From: Herpetospermum pedunculosum
Taxonomy: Eukaryota > Streptophyta > Magnoliopsida > Cucurbitales > Cucurbitaceae
Assembly: GCA_028017165.1 (NCBI GenBank)
Contig: CM051531.1
Location: 50,593,893-50,657,892 of the forward strand
Direction of reading: 5' to 3'
Length of the DNA stretch: 64,000 nucleotides
In this document: positions 23,631-32,881 of the stretch, piece by piece
How the letters are laid out: each line of letters starts with the position of its first letter
Position numbering within the stretch: the stretch's first letter is position 1
The notes under the pieces: model-generated
Told to the model about the DNA's origin: nothing
What the model saw: only the letters and a program-made list of their open reading frames with translations
The model's database searches: none
Program-made: the position numbers and the translations under genes

Positions 23631-24272
23631 CTACATCTTTATTTTGAACAACTCATTTCCACTAGAATCGAAAATAAGACATTTTTCTTCTTCAAATAAC
23701 ACTTTGAATTTCTTCTCTACTAGTTGACCAACACTTAACAAGTTTTGATCAATCTCAGGAACTAGGAGCACTTCAGTAATCAACTTGGTTCCTGCACAAC
23801 TCTCTATTGACACTGTGCCCTTCCCCTTCACTTCTAGATACTCACCATTTCCTATCTTCACCCTTGACTTGAATGACTTGTCAAGGTTCTTGAACAACTC
23901 CTTGTCACCTGTCATGTGATTGGTACACCCACTATCAACCAACCAACTGTCACATTGAGTGACTGATGAGAAACAGGTAGCCACAAAGAGTTGATCTCCT
24001 TCTTGTTGTACTGCAGCATGTGCTCCTCCTTGCTGTTGAGATCCCTTACAAAATATCTCTATGTGCCCCATTAAATGACATCTTCTACACTTCACATCTG
24101 GCCTTCTCCAGCATCTGAAGTGTGGATGATTATGTTTCCCACAGTGCTTGCATGCACTGCCCTTGCTGAAACCTGCACTTCCATCATCCTTTACAACATA
24201 ATCTGAGCTACTGCTGCCACTATCCTTTCTCCCTCTCCACTTCTTCTCTCTTCCACCTTCTCCCTGCTGCAT
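23631..24272 (-). CDS. copia gag C-terminus, zinc knuckle and protease (213 codons)
   Basis: It contains a CCHC knuckle, CRRCHLMGHIEIFC (C-x2-C-x4-H-x4-C), that binds nucleic acid. A retropepsin active site, WLVDSGCTNHMTG, follows; DSG is the catalytic triplet. The frame stops just before the integrase frame begins at 23615, so a stop or shift separates parts that are one polyprotein in intact elements. Confidence 0.85.
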   Translation of the reverse strand: MQQGEGGREKKWRGRKDSGSSSSDYVVKDDGSAGFSKGSACKHCGKHNHPHFRCWRRPDVKCRRCHLMGHIEIFCKGSQQQGGAHAAVQQEGDQLFVATCFSSVTQCDSWLVDSGCTNHMTGDKELFKNLDKSFKSRVKIGNGEYLEVKGKGTVSIESCAGTKLITEVLLVPEIDQNLLSVGQLVEKKFKVLFEEEKCLIFDSSGNELFKIKM

Positions 24273-24475
24273 TGTGACTTTCAGTGCCCCTCAATGCTTC
24301 CTTCTTGCCTCATCAACCTCATCTGCTCTTGTGCTTGCAAAGCACTTACTAACTCTATCAACTTGGGTTTAGAGAGGTCTTTGGTATTTTCTAAGGACAC
24401 AATGATTGCTTCATACTTCTCAGGAACTGAAACCAGGATTTTCTGAACCAATCTATTGTCAGATAAATCAGTTCC

Positions 24476-24937
24476 TCATGTTCTTGCCTTGTCGGCAATC
24501 GCAATCAACTTGTCTGAGTATTCTTTAATGGACTCAGACTCCTTCATTTGCATTCTCTCGAATTCCCTCACCAAGTTCAACACTTTCATACCTTTGATCC
24601 TCTCGTCACCTTCATACTCACCTTTGAGGAAGTCCCAGATCGCCTTTGCTGACTTCAAAGCCATAATTCTGTTGAATATGGACGTAGACACAACTGGATA
24701 TAGGCAAGCTCTAGCCTTTGCCTTCCTGGTGACCCTCTCCTTGTGAGTCTTGATCTGGTTGATTGTTGAATTATCGGAAAGTGCAGCAACCTCATAGTCG
24801 CTCTCAACTGCTTCCCAATAATCACAAGCCTCCATGTAGGCTTGCATTCTGATAGCCCATGCTTGGTAGTTTTTGCCATCAAACACTGGTGGAGCCAGTG
24901 AAGAAAGACCGCTTGATCCTGATTCCATCTCACTCAA
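24476..24937 (-). CDS. copia gag N-terminus (153 codons)
   Basis: This is the UBN2-type gag region: FDGKNYQAWAIRMQAYM near the start, then AKAIWDFLKGEYEG and LNLVREFERMQMKE. It begins about 75 bp inside the primer binding site, where copia gag starts. A stop ends it at 24476. Downstream the same protein is readable (LSDNRLVQKILVSVPEKYEA) to about 24290, so this is a point nonsense mutation rather than a natural end. Confidence 0.88.
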   Translation of the reverse strand: MSEMESGSSGLSSLAPPVFDGKNYQAWAIRMQAYMEACDYWEAVESDYEVAALSDNSTINQIKTHKERVTRKAKARACLYPVVSTSIFNRIMALKSAKAIWDFLKGEYEGDERIKGMKVLNLVREFERMQMKESESIKEYSDKLIAIADKART

Positions 24938-25030
24938 ATCTCAAAGCGTATCACTCGATTTCTCTAAGGGATATCTTACTAACTCTCACTCTCACAGGCC
25001 CCTTAAGAATTTTAGCTCTGATACCACTGT

Positions 25031-25278
25031 TGTTTCTAAGAGAGAAGAGAAATGGGAATGCAACTACTACATTTCATTCAATAAAATATGACCTTAAATA
25101 CACTTTCTAAATGCTAAAATAGCTTAGTTAACTCCATAAAAACAACCACTAACTCCACTAACTCTAACTCCACAAAACTAGCCACTTACTCCACTAACTC
25201 TAAATATATCAACACTTACCCCACTAACTTTTAATATAGTAATTGGTTAAAACTAGACTTGTAGCTTTGAGTTAACTA

Positions 25279-25281
<3 letters not shown>
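25031..25281 (-). repeat. 5' LTR of the copia element
   Basis: 251 bp, about 95% identical by eye to 22271-22525. The terminal TG is changed to TC at the 25281 side. The modest divergence suggests an insertion that is not very recent. Confidence 0.9.

Positions 25282-25282
<1 letters not shown>

Positions 25283-25329
<47 letters not shown>
25283..25329. repeat. Poly-T tract, 47 bp
   Basis: An uninterrupted T run directly beyond the copia 5' LTR. Such a run may be a slippage-expanded tail and makes the insertion junction unreadable. Confidence 0.95.
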
Positions 25330-25330
<1 letters not shown>

Positions 25331-26263
25331 GTAAACATGAAAATGAGATTAAGAGGCAGGGGTTTCACGATTTGTTTTTTATCAGTTTTTCAACTTATGA
25401 AGTTTTGAAAAATTTCAAAAGCATCTTGACCCTATTCTCCCTCTGCTTTCATTATTTTTCTTCTTCTTCCTTTCTTTTCTTTTCTCTTTTAACGAAGTCC
25501 CACCACTTCGTTGCTCGGCGCCGAGGATAGCGGGACTACCTCGGGTGGTCCTCGGGGCGTTCGTGTGAAGAGGACTGAAGTGTTCGTGAGAAGATTCGAA
25601 TAAGTGTTCGTGACGAGAAACAGACGATGGAGCTTGAAAAAATTAGAACTACAAGGGTATGTATTCTAAATTTTTCTTGAATTTCCGTTGTTTGAGCATG
25701 TTTTCTATTTGTTAAATTGATGTAATTAGAGTATCATCGATCCAAAATCGCTTTCGCAGCGTTTATCGCTCCATCAGGACTGATGTCATATTAACCTCAC
25801 CTTGTCATAATCTTTCCATAACACTCGTATTTGATGAACTAAAAAAACATTAAAATATAACCGTCGAAAGAAGCTTAACTCAACTAGTCAATACATTATT
25901 AACAACTTCCTTTAAAAGTTTAAAAATTGCAAGTTTGAATCTCAAATCATGACATTTATCATATAAAAGAAATTCACCATAAAGTCTATTTAAGCTATCC
26001 ATTTGAAATATAATAGAGATCCGATCCAAGCAGATTAAAATTGATTAAAATTTATAGTTTCCACGTATGATCATTAATATTATGATTTGTTAGAGAAGAA
26101 AAATCCTCGTACTTATCATCGTTGACATTGTCATCCAATATAATTCTACCTATAATGTGAAACATTAAAAAAAAAAAAAACATGTTTTAAAGTGTGTATT
26201 CAAATATAAAATTATCCTTTACATATGCACATGAACCATTGACCAAGTTAACATTTTTGAGCT

Positions 26264-26270
26264 TATAAAA
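26264..26270 (+). promoter_or_regulatory. Candidate TATA box of the patatin-like gene
   Basis: TATAAAA at 26264-26270 lies about 100 bp upstream of the ATG at 26366 and is followed by a pyrimidine-rich leader. Position and sequence fit a core promoter; the start site itself cannot be seen. Confidence 0.5.
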
Positions 26271-26365
26271 CCCCCTTTTGAGATAGCTTTTATTTCACAT
26301 CTTCATCTTGAACTTGTATAGGAAAACAGAGACGTTATTTCTCTCTAACAAATTAAAAGTAAACC

Positions 26366-29300
26366 ATGGCGGCAGCTGATTTTAGAAAAGGGAAGATGGT
26401 AACAATTTTGAGCATCGATGGCGGGGGTATTAGAGGTATTATTCCCGGAACTATTCTGGCTTTTCTCGAGTCCAAGCTTCAGGTAATAAACATAATCTTA
26501 TTGAATAGATTTTACGTGTATATATGGGGTATGAGAATTTGATCCTCCGACCTCTAAAAAAATAAAAAAACATAAATGATTGATTTTTGTTTTGACCTAG
26601 GATTTGGACGGTCCAGATGCAAGAATAGCAAATTACTTTGATGTAATGGCAGGAACAAGTACAGGTGGTTTGCTAACAATCATGCTTACAGCTCCCAACA
26701 AAGACAACAAGCCTCTATATGCAGCTAAAGATCTCACCAACTTCTTTTTGGAACATTCTCCCAAAATTTTTCCTCAAAGAAAGTTTGTTCACATTCCTTT
26801 ATATCCTCACTATTAATTTCTTGCATGGATGAATTTTAGTCATAAACTTTCAATTTCATCAAATTAAACCCTAAATTTCGTTAAATTAATGTGGCAACTT
26901 TTACTTGATCTCGATTCAATATTTTACTACTCACCCACTAATTTTAATTAAAAAAATAATATAAAAATCTTTGTAAACTTACTAATTTCATTAATATCGA
27001 GGTTTGTACAAATTAACCATTGAATAAATAATTTTTCCAAAACTCACAATTTTTAAACAAAAATATTTAGCTCTAATTTTGATTTTCTTTGCAATCTTAT
27101 CAATTTTGTAGTATTCATATGTTTTATTTATAATTTCGTTGAAAGCATATGAGAATACTTTTAGAAGTGCTAACAAAGTCTCACATAGGTTAGGGGAGAG
27201 ATAAATCCATGATATAATAGTGAAGACAATTATCTGCATTGGTGTGAGATCTTTTGAGTTAAACCAAAAACAAAGTCAACAAGGTTTGTGTCAAATGTGG
27301 AGATAGGTGGATGACTCGTTGTCCTTATCAAATATATATTTTTTTAATGAATTTTACGTTGTCCCTAACAAGTGGTATCAGAGTCATGTCCCTAACTTAG
27401 TCGTGTCGGTAGAATCTTCGGATTCCGAACAAAGATATGGTGAGTCTCAAAAAGACATAGTCATTGGTGGAGATCTGTGGTTGATCAGCTCTATCAAACT
27501 GACGATCAACAACTGACGGTGTGCTCCAGTAGAGGAGCGATGTACTCCGGTGAACGAGTTGGCCTGGATAAGAGCTAGACGGATAAATATGACTATTTGA
27601 GGGGAGACTCGGTGGTACTTCGTTCGAGGGGAGGATTGTTTGGAGTGCGACCAAAGTCTCACATCGGTTAGAAGAGGGAAATATCATGAATATATAATGA
27701 GGGACAACATTCTACATTGGTATAGGCTCAAAGTGGACAATATCATACCAATGTAGAGTTATGTTGTCCATAACATTTTCAATTGAAAGTTTAGGTCCCG
27801 TAGAAATTATAGATACAACTTGACAAATTTATGGATAAAAGTTTGATATTTTTTTATAACCGTGAGCTAATTAACTAGTGTTTAAATTTGTATATGCAGC
27901 CATTTATTCAGTTCAATAACCAATTTGTTCGGACAAGTTATGGGGCCAAAGTACGACGGCAAATACTTGAGATCATTGCTAAATGAGGAACTCGGTGACT
28001 TATCTCTCAAGCAAACATTAACAAATGTAGTAATTCCCGCGTTTGACATCAAGAATCTTCAGCCTGTCATGTTTTCCAGTAATGCAGTATGTATCAGAAT
28101 AATTAATTAGCATCATCAAAATTTAACTAATTGGTTTTTAATTAATTAAAATGGTTTATATATATATTTGTTGAGAATCCCACTTCGGAAAGATGAGGAG
28201 TTGGTTTTAGGTTGGAATCCAGATCTGATTCGGTCCAAACATGGGATCTAACCTAAGATGGTGAACCCAATGAGCCACCATCTTGAGGATCCCACATCGG
28301 AAAGATGAAGGGACCTCACTCACAATATAACATGCATGGACTACTCTTCCTACATGATTATTTAATAATATTTATATGCAGGCAACAACGAATGAATTGA
28401 GGAATCCAAAGATGGCAGATGTTTGCATAAGTACTTCTGCAGCACCAACTTACTTTCCAGCCCATGAATTTGAAACTAAGGACTCCAATGGAAATACTCG
28501 TACTTTTAATATGGTGGATGGAGGAGTTGCAGCAAACAATCCAGTAAGATTTTATATTTTATGTTATATATAAATTTACTCTCCGAAATCTCGTTTGATA
28601 ACTATTTCGTTATTTTGTTGATTGTATTATGTGTATAGACACTGTTGGAATGCTTTGAATATGTTATGAGACCCTCTACGACTGGTTGGTACGGGGTCTC
28701 GTTGACTTTCAGCCGCCCCTTATCTGTTCATTTGTAATCTCTCTTACTTCGTAATAATACTGCTCTTCCTTCTGTCCGTGGACGTAACTAACACGACGTT
28801 AGTGAACCACGTAAATCTGTGTTGTTGATTCTTCTACGCTTTCTTATTTTTTGTTATTGATTTATCGTAACAGACACTAGTTGCGATTTCCCATGTTTCG
28901 AAAGGGATGAGTATTTTGAAACGAAAAAGTGAATCCTTCGAGTTGGAAGCAATGGAAACAAAGAAGACGTTGGTCCTTTCTTTAGGGACTGGTGCACCAA
29001 AGAATGACTTGAAGTATAGTGCTGGTAAAGCTGCGAGCTGGGGCATGCTTGGTTGGGTTTATAAGAGTGGTGCCATTCCAATTGTTGATATTTTCACTGA
29101 TGCCAACTCTGATATGGTTGACTATCATGTTTCTGCTTTCTTTCAATCCACCAATTGTATCCAAAATTATCTTCGCATCCAGGTAAATCTCCCTTCGCAA
29201 CGACTTTCTTGGTCCAAAATACATAGTACATATTTTATGTCAGTTGAATTATGTTAGGTCGCATAAATTTCTTTCAAAATTCGAGCAAAAAATCAATTTA

Positions 29301-30190
29301 TATACACCCCTCAACTTTCATAAGTGAAAATCAATTTAGACCAACCATCCAAAGTTGGCCTAGTAGTCATAAAATACCTTTAAGACTATTAAAACCCTCT
29401 CAGAGGAACTGAGTTCAGTCCTTTGGTGGGCCACCTGTCTAGAAATTAACTTTTTACGAGGTTTCTTGACAACCAAATGTTGTAGGGTGAGGCGGTCTAG
29501 GTGCGCGTAAACTGGCTTGGACACTCACGAATAAAAAAAAAATACTTAGACCCTACTGTTAATACGTAACTTCCAAACGTTCATAAGATTAAATGGTGGA
29601 ATCAAATAGATAGTAGCTATTTTTCATATATACGAGTGATTTTTTATCTTCTTGTCTTCCTCTATTTTTCTCTACTAAGAATTGCGTGAATAATTTTATT
29701 TAGATGATTTTCAGCTCATTTTAAATGGAATTAAGTGAAAACATCTATAAATAATCACTAATATAAGGTTTAAATTGATTAATTTATGAAAATTTAGGGT
29801 TTAAAACTTTAAATCGATAAAATTATTAGTTTGAGGTTTTAATAATTGATAGAACCCTAATGTTTAGAGGTATAAATTGATTTTTTTTCCTAAAAGTTTG
29901 GGAAAGACCAAAATAATTAAAATGGAGATTTAATTTAAACCCTCATTGGTGATGAACAGGATGATGATTTGAGTACCCAACTAGCATCAGTTGATATTGC
30001 AACAAATGAAAATTTGAAGAAACTGGCAGATGTGGGGAAGAAACTGTTGAAGAAACCAGTGTCTATGGTCAATTTACAAACTGGACAACACGAACCAGTT
30101 GATGGAGAAACCACTACTACAAATGAAAAAGCCCTCACTTTATTTGCCAAATTGCTTTCTGAAGAGAAAAAGCTGAGACTCGGTCCTTGA
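26366..30190 (+). CDS. Patatin-like lipid acyl hydrolase (6 exons, 395 aa)
   Basis: Exons: 26366-26482, 26601-26782, 27900-28086, 28382-28543, 28874-29182, 29960-30190; the joined frame is open throughout. Patatin-like proteins hydrolyse acyl chains from phospho- and galactolipids with a Ser-Asp dyad. Visible motifs are the oxyanion loop DGGGIRG (residues 18-24), the nucleophile box GTSTG with Ser59, and DGG with Asp208. PKYDGKYLRSLL and VIPAFDIKNLQPVMF are typical of plant PLP2-type members. No signal peptide is seen (MAAADFRKGKMVTIL), so it is likely cytosolic. The length is normal for the family. Introns 2, 3, 4 and 5 all carry transposons, and the exon 5 acceptor lies at the end of a solo LTR. 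Expression is not known. Plant members often respond to pathogens or stress, which is family knowledge and not shown here. Confidence 0.93.
27169..27775 (+). mobile_element. TRIM-like LTR element in patatin intron 2
   Basis: The left LTR (about 27169-27370) carries GAAGTGCTAACAAAGTCTCAC. TGGTATCAGAGT at 27373-27384 is the initiator-Met primer site. A non-coding interior of ~240 bp ends in the purine tract CGAGGGGAGGA (about 27625-27635). The right LTR (27637-27775) begins TGTTTGGAGTGCGACCAAAG and ends ATAACA. The small size and lack of coding capacity fit TRIM elements. The left LTR is longer and more diverged than the right. Confidence 0.75.
28168..28345 (+). mobile_element. Small TRIM/LTR-like repeat in patatin intron 3
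   Basis: TGAGAATCCCACTTCGGAAA and, 110 bp later, TGAGGATCCCACATCGGAAA are direct repeats of the LTR start common in plant short LTR elements (TCCCACATCGGAAAGATGA). The segment between is non-coding. The ends are uncertain. Confidence 0.45.
28643..28872. mobile_element. Solo LTR at the exon 5 splice acceptor of the patatin gene
   Basis: A 230-bp unit starting TGTTGGAATG and ending CGTAACA, flanked by perfect 5-bp duplications GACAC (28638-28642 and 28873-28877). The empty site would read TATAG/ACACTAGTTG, so the original acceptor AG is at 28637-28638. After insertion, the acceptor nearest the coding exon is A28872 (last LTR base) plus G28873 (first duplication base). The LTR end also provides the T-rich tract before it. 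A diverged, inverted relative lies at 47890-48090. Confidence 0.85.
29289..29899. mobile_element. Copy of the long-TIR MITE in patatin intron 5
   Basis: The left end AAAAAATCAATTTATA and the right end TATAAATTGATTTTTTTTCC match the ends of 16994-17392, with inner phrases such as GGTTTTAATAATTGATA. It is interrupted by the SINE at 29343-29545. The flanking duplication is not readable. Confidence 0.6.
29343..29545 (+). mobile_element. tRNA-derived SINE (family A) nested in a MITE
   Basis: 203 bp with a GGCCTAGTAGTC A-box-like motif near 29358 and GTTCAGTCC as a degraded B box near 29412-29420. It ends in an A-rich tail, ATAAAAAAAAAATAC. TTAGACC is duplicated perfectly at 29336-29342 and 29546-29552. 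Its family mates are 1303-1566 and 30205-30350. Confidence 0.78.
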
Positions 30191-30204
30191 AAAGGATGCT
30201 CTAT

Positions 30205-30350
30205 TTGGATCGTTTGTGAGTGTCCGGGCCAGCTTACGCGCATAGGAAATTAATTCCTAGGTAAGGTGGTCACTAAGGATTGAACGCATTCCTTCTAGGA
30301 CGGTATTGAAGTCTCAAAGCCCTCCCTGACCACTAGGTCAACTCTTGATA
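30205..30350 (-). mobile_element. Truncated SINE (family A) just after the patatin stop codon
   Basis: On the minus strand it reads the same tRNA-like head and body as 1303-1566: GACCTAGTGGTC, GTTCAATCC, CCTAGGAATTAATTTCCTA and GGCACTCACA-type ends, with an internal deletion. It starts about 15 bp past the stop codon and so probably lies in the 3' UTR of the gene. Confidence 0.65.
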
Positions 30351-30637
30351 GTTATCCATATTTCATAGTGTTTGTTTTATGTGTTTGGACAATCAGTCTC
30401 TTCGTATTTTCAAAATATGGTACAATATCGTATTTTCAAAATGGTATAATATCGTATCATTTACTTTTGAGGTTAACTCTGTATGATTTTATTTTTGATT
30501 TCATCTAAAAATAATAGTGTATCGAATAAAGATCAATTGTCTTCTTTATTATGGATCTCTCTAATTGTAGATGTGAGATTATGTTTGTATCGTAAATGAT
30601 ATATAATCAAAATACTGTTACTTCTTTCATTCTGTAA

Positions 30638-32150
30638 AATCTATTTTCGATTATAAAAGAGAACAAGAACGACAAAAGTAATACTAAAGAGAAGAAGAAA
30701 TTAGGGAGGAAAGTAGAGAGAAATCAAATCGTATTCAATTGATTTGAGGTGTATTTGAAAGTCTTCACACAAGCTCTATTTATACAAGTAATTGATGACT
30801 AAATTAATTAGGTCATTGATGACCAACTTTGAGAGTCTCAATACTATCCTAAGGAGAGTGGGTCATGAGGAAGACTAACTAAAATGAGGGAGTTGAATGA
30901 TTATTAGATCATATGTTAGTGATTCCTATGGTATATATAACACTCCCCCTTAAATAATCATTGTATTTAATATATATATATATATGCCTTGTTAAAACCT
31001 TACTAAAAAAATCCAATGGGAAAAATCCTAGTGAAGGAAAAATAGTACATTATATTCATATATTTTAACAACTGCCTCATTAAAAACCTTGCTAGAAAAA
31101 TTTAGTGGGAAAAATCATAGTTAAGGGAAAAAGAGGACAATGATTTTACTCCCCTCATAGAAACATCATTTGAGATATCTGAGTCATCGCATTCCAATGT
31201 GGTGCACGAACTTCTCGAATGTTGCGGTTGGCAACACCTTCGTAAATAAGTGTGTCAAGTTCTCCTTAGAAGAAATTTGTTGAACGATGACGTCACAATT
31301 TTCTTTAAGATCATGATTGTAAAAGAGTTTCGGTGATTAATGAATCCTTCTTTGATATATGCTATACATATTGTATTGTCTTCGTATAACACTGTTGGAA
31401 TATTTTTGTCAGAAAACAAGCCGTATGTTCCATGAATGTGTTGGGTCATTAATCTCAACCATACACATTATTCTCGACTAGCCTCATGAATTGCAAGAAC
31501 TTCAACATGATTTGAAGAAGTGGATGTGATAGTCTGTTTTACAGACCACCATGATATAACAATTCATCCACATGTAAACAAATAACCTGTTTGAGATCTA
31601 GCTTTGTGTGGATCCGATAAATATCCCGCATCTGCATAACCTACTAGATCAAAATTCGATTTGTTTGAATAGAATAAACCTATATCAATGGTTCCTCAAA
31701 GATAACGAAGTACATGCTTAACTTTTGTTCCAATGTCTTTTTGTTGGAGAAAAACTATATCTAGTTAATAAATTGACTGAAAAATGTTATATCAGGTCAT
31801 GTATTATTAGCAAGATACATAAGTGCACCTATTGCATTAAGATATGGTACTTCAGGACCAAGTAGTTATTCATTATCTTCTCGAGGTCGAAATATGTTTT
31901 TTTTCACCTTCAGTTATCAAACTACCATTGGAATGTTGAATGAGTGTGCTTTATTCATTGTAAAACCTTTTTAAAACTTTTTCTATAGAAGTTGACTGAT
32001 GAATGAATATCCCATTTCGGCAAAATTTTGTTTTTTCGAGATCTTTCATCTAAAATTCTTTCTTAAGATATTCAATTGTCTTTGATTTTTAGGAGTTCCA
32101 ATTATATCAAATCATCAACATATACAACAATAATAACATATCCACTGAAG
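30638..32150 (-). mobile_element. copia remnant: 3' LTR, polypurine tract, RNase H, part of RT
   Basis: On the minus strand, RT and RNase H coding remnants lead to a purine tract AAGGGGGAGTG at about 30942-30952. A 3' LTR follows, starting TGTTATATATACC (right edge about 30943) and extending to about 30638. The 5' two thirds of the element (gag, protease, integrase and 5' LTR) are absent; past 32150 the sequence is unrelated. Confidence 0.75.
30990..32145 (-). pseudogene. copia reverse transcriptase/RNase H, decayed
   Basis: The catalytic YVDD of copia RT is encoded at 32111-32122, within VVYVDDLI. Further on the minus strand come IGALMYLANNT, then NFDLVGYADAGYLSDPHKA (RNase H) and TVLYEDNTICIAYIKEGFI near 31350-31400, the classic copia RNase H end. 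Several stop codons and shifts interrupt the frame. Confidence 0.85.
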
Positions 32151-32306
32151 CAAGTATTGTGGTACGTGGAAATCGACTCCGATCGACCGATGGTCAGACC
32201 TAATAATTTTTTAGAGTCATCAACACTAGAGTGGTACGTGGGCTATGCTTCCTTATACTCCTGAACCAAATTCAAACCCTTTCAATTAATGGAAGCCTTT
32301 ATATAT

Positions 32307-32631
32307 AGGGTTGGTTGCACAAATAGCAATCAGGCCCAAACTAATTGCAAATTTAGCAAACTTTAAAATGTTTTGCAAATATGGCAAAAAAACTCGTTTC
32401 TATCACTGATAGACTTTATTATATCACTGATAGACTTCTATCAGTGATAGACTATTATCTCTGATAGACTATTATCACTGACAAAAATCTATAAAAAGTT
32501 GAGGTGATCAGCGATAGACTTCTATCAGTCATAAGATATCAGCGATAGAAATTGTTATATCCGCAAAATTTTTAAAAACATGCTATATTTGCAAACAATA
32601 AGTCTTAAATTGTCATTTACTACAATTTCCC
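32307..32631 (+). mobile_element. hAT-type MITE of the CTATCAGTGATAG family (reference copy)
   Basis: 325 bp. It starts AGGGTTGGTTGCACAAATAG and ends CTACAATTTCCC. It is flanked by perfect 8-bp duplications TTATATAT (32299-32306 and 32632-32639), though this target is itself AT-repeat DNA. The middle consists of repeated palindromes of the type CTATCACTGATAG and CTATCAGTGATAG. No coding capacity. Other copies: 18700-19151, 54953-55306, 56118-56490, 56698-57045, and one split by the element at 59470. Confidence 0.8.
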
Positions 32632-32761
32632 TTATATATATATATATATTAAAGAGGATATTTTTTTAAAAAGCTCACTATATTTGAAAAATTGGAAAAT
32701 AAAATAGAAATTGAGCCAAACTAGTCTTTCGCGTTTTGTTCAGTTATGCTTAAATTTTATT

Positions 32762-32864
32762 ACCAACAAGAGTCTAGCTCAACTAATCTAATGTAACAAC
32801 TAGAGAACAATAGGTTCAAGGTTCTAGGTTCGATCCCCACCCTCACATGTTAAAAAAAAAAATA
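32762..32864 (+). mobile_element. Short tRNA-derived SINE (family B), 17-bp target duplication
   Basis: 103 bp with the A-box-like TAGCTCAAC at 32775 and B box GGTTCGATCC at about 32828-32837. It then has CCCACCCTCACATG and an A run. TATGCTTAAATTTTATT is repeated perfectly at 32745-32761 and 32865-32881. A long perfect duplication plus a poly-A tail is clear evidence of LINE-mediated retroposition. Confidence 0.85.
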
Positions 32865-32881
32865 TATGCTTAAATTTTATT

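Larger units (their letters stand above)
22271..25281 (-). mobile_element. Ty1/copia retrotransposon with the reverse transcriptase deleted
   Basis: Two ~255-bp LTRs (22271-22525 and 25031-25281) flank a 2.5-kb interior. The primer binding site reads TGGTATCAGAGC on the minus strand at 25015-25026 (initiator-Met tRNA). A polypurine tract, AGTTAGGAGGAGTA, adjoins the other LTR at about 22526-22540. The order on the minus strand is gag, protease, integrase, then almost directly the polypurine tract. The RT and RNase H regions, about 2 kb in intact copia elements, are absent. Internal stops also break gag. No clear target duplication is seen, and the 25281 side abuts a long T run. Confidence 0.92.
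20886..25776. mobile_element. Candidate large solo LTR (~1.9 kb) split by a copia element
   Basis: It begins TGTTGGGTTTTATGTCC at 20886 and ends CGCTCCATCA at 25776. The flanks are GGGCT (20881-20885) and GGACT (25777-25781), a 5-bp duplication with one mismatch. The younger copia element 22271-25281 lies within it, so the LTR proper is 20886-22270 plus about 25282-25776. The last part (TCGGCGCCGAGG..) has the GC-richer look of an LTR end. Joining the two halves is inference; no second LTR or internal domain is in the window. Confidence 0.5.
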
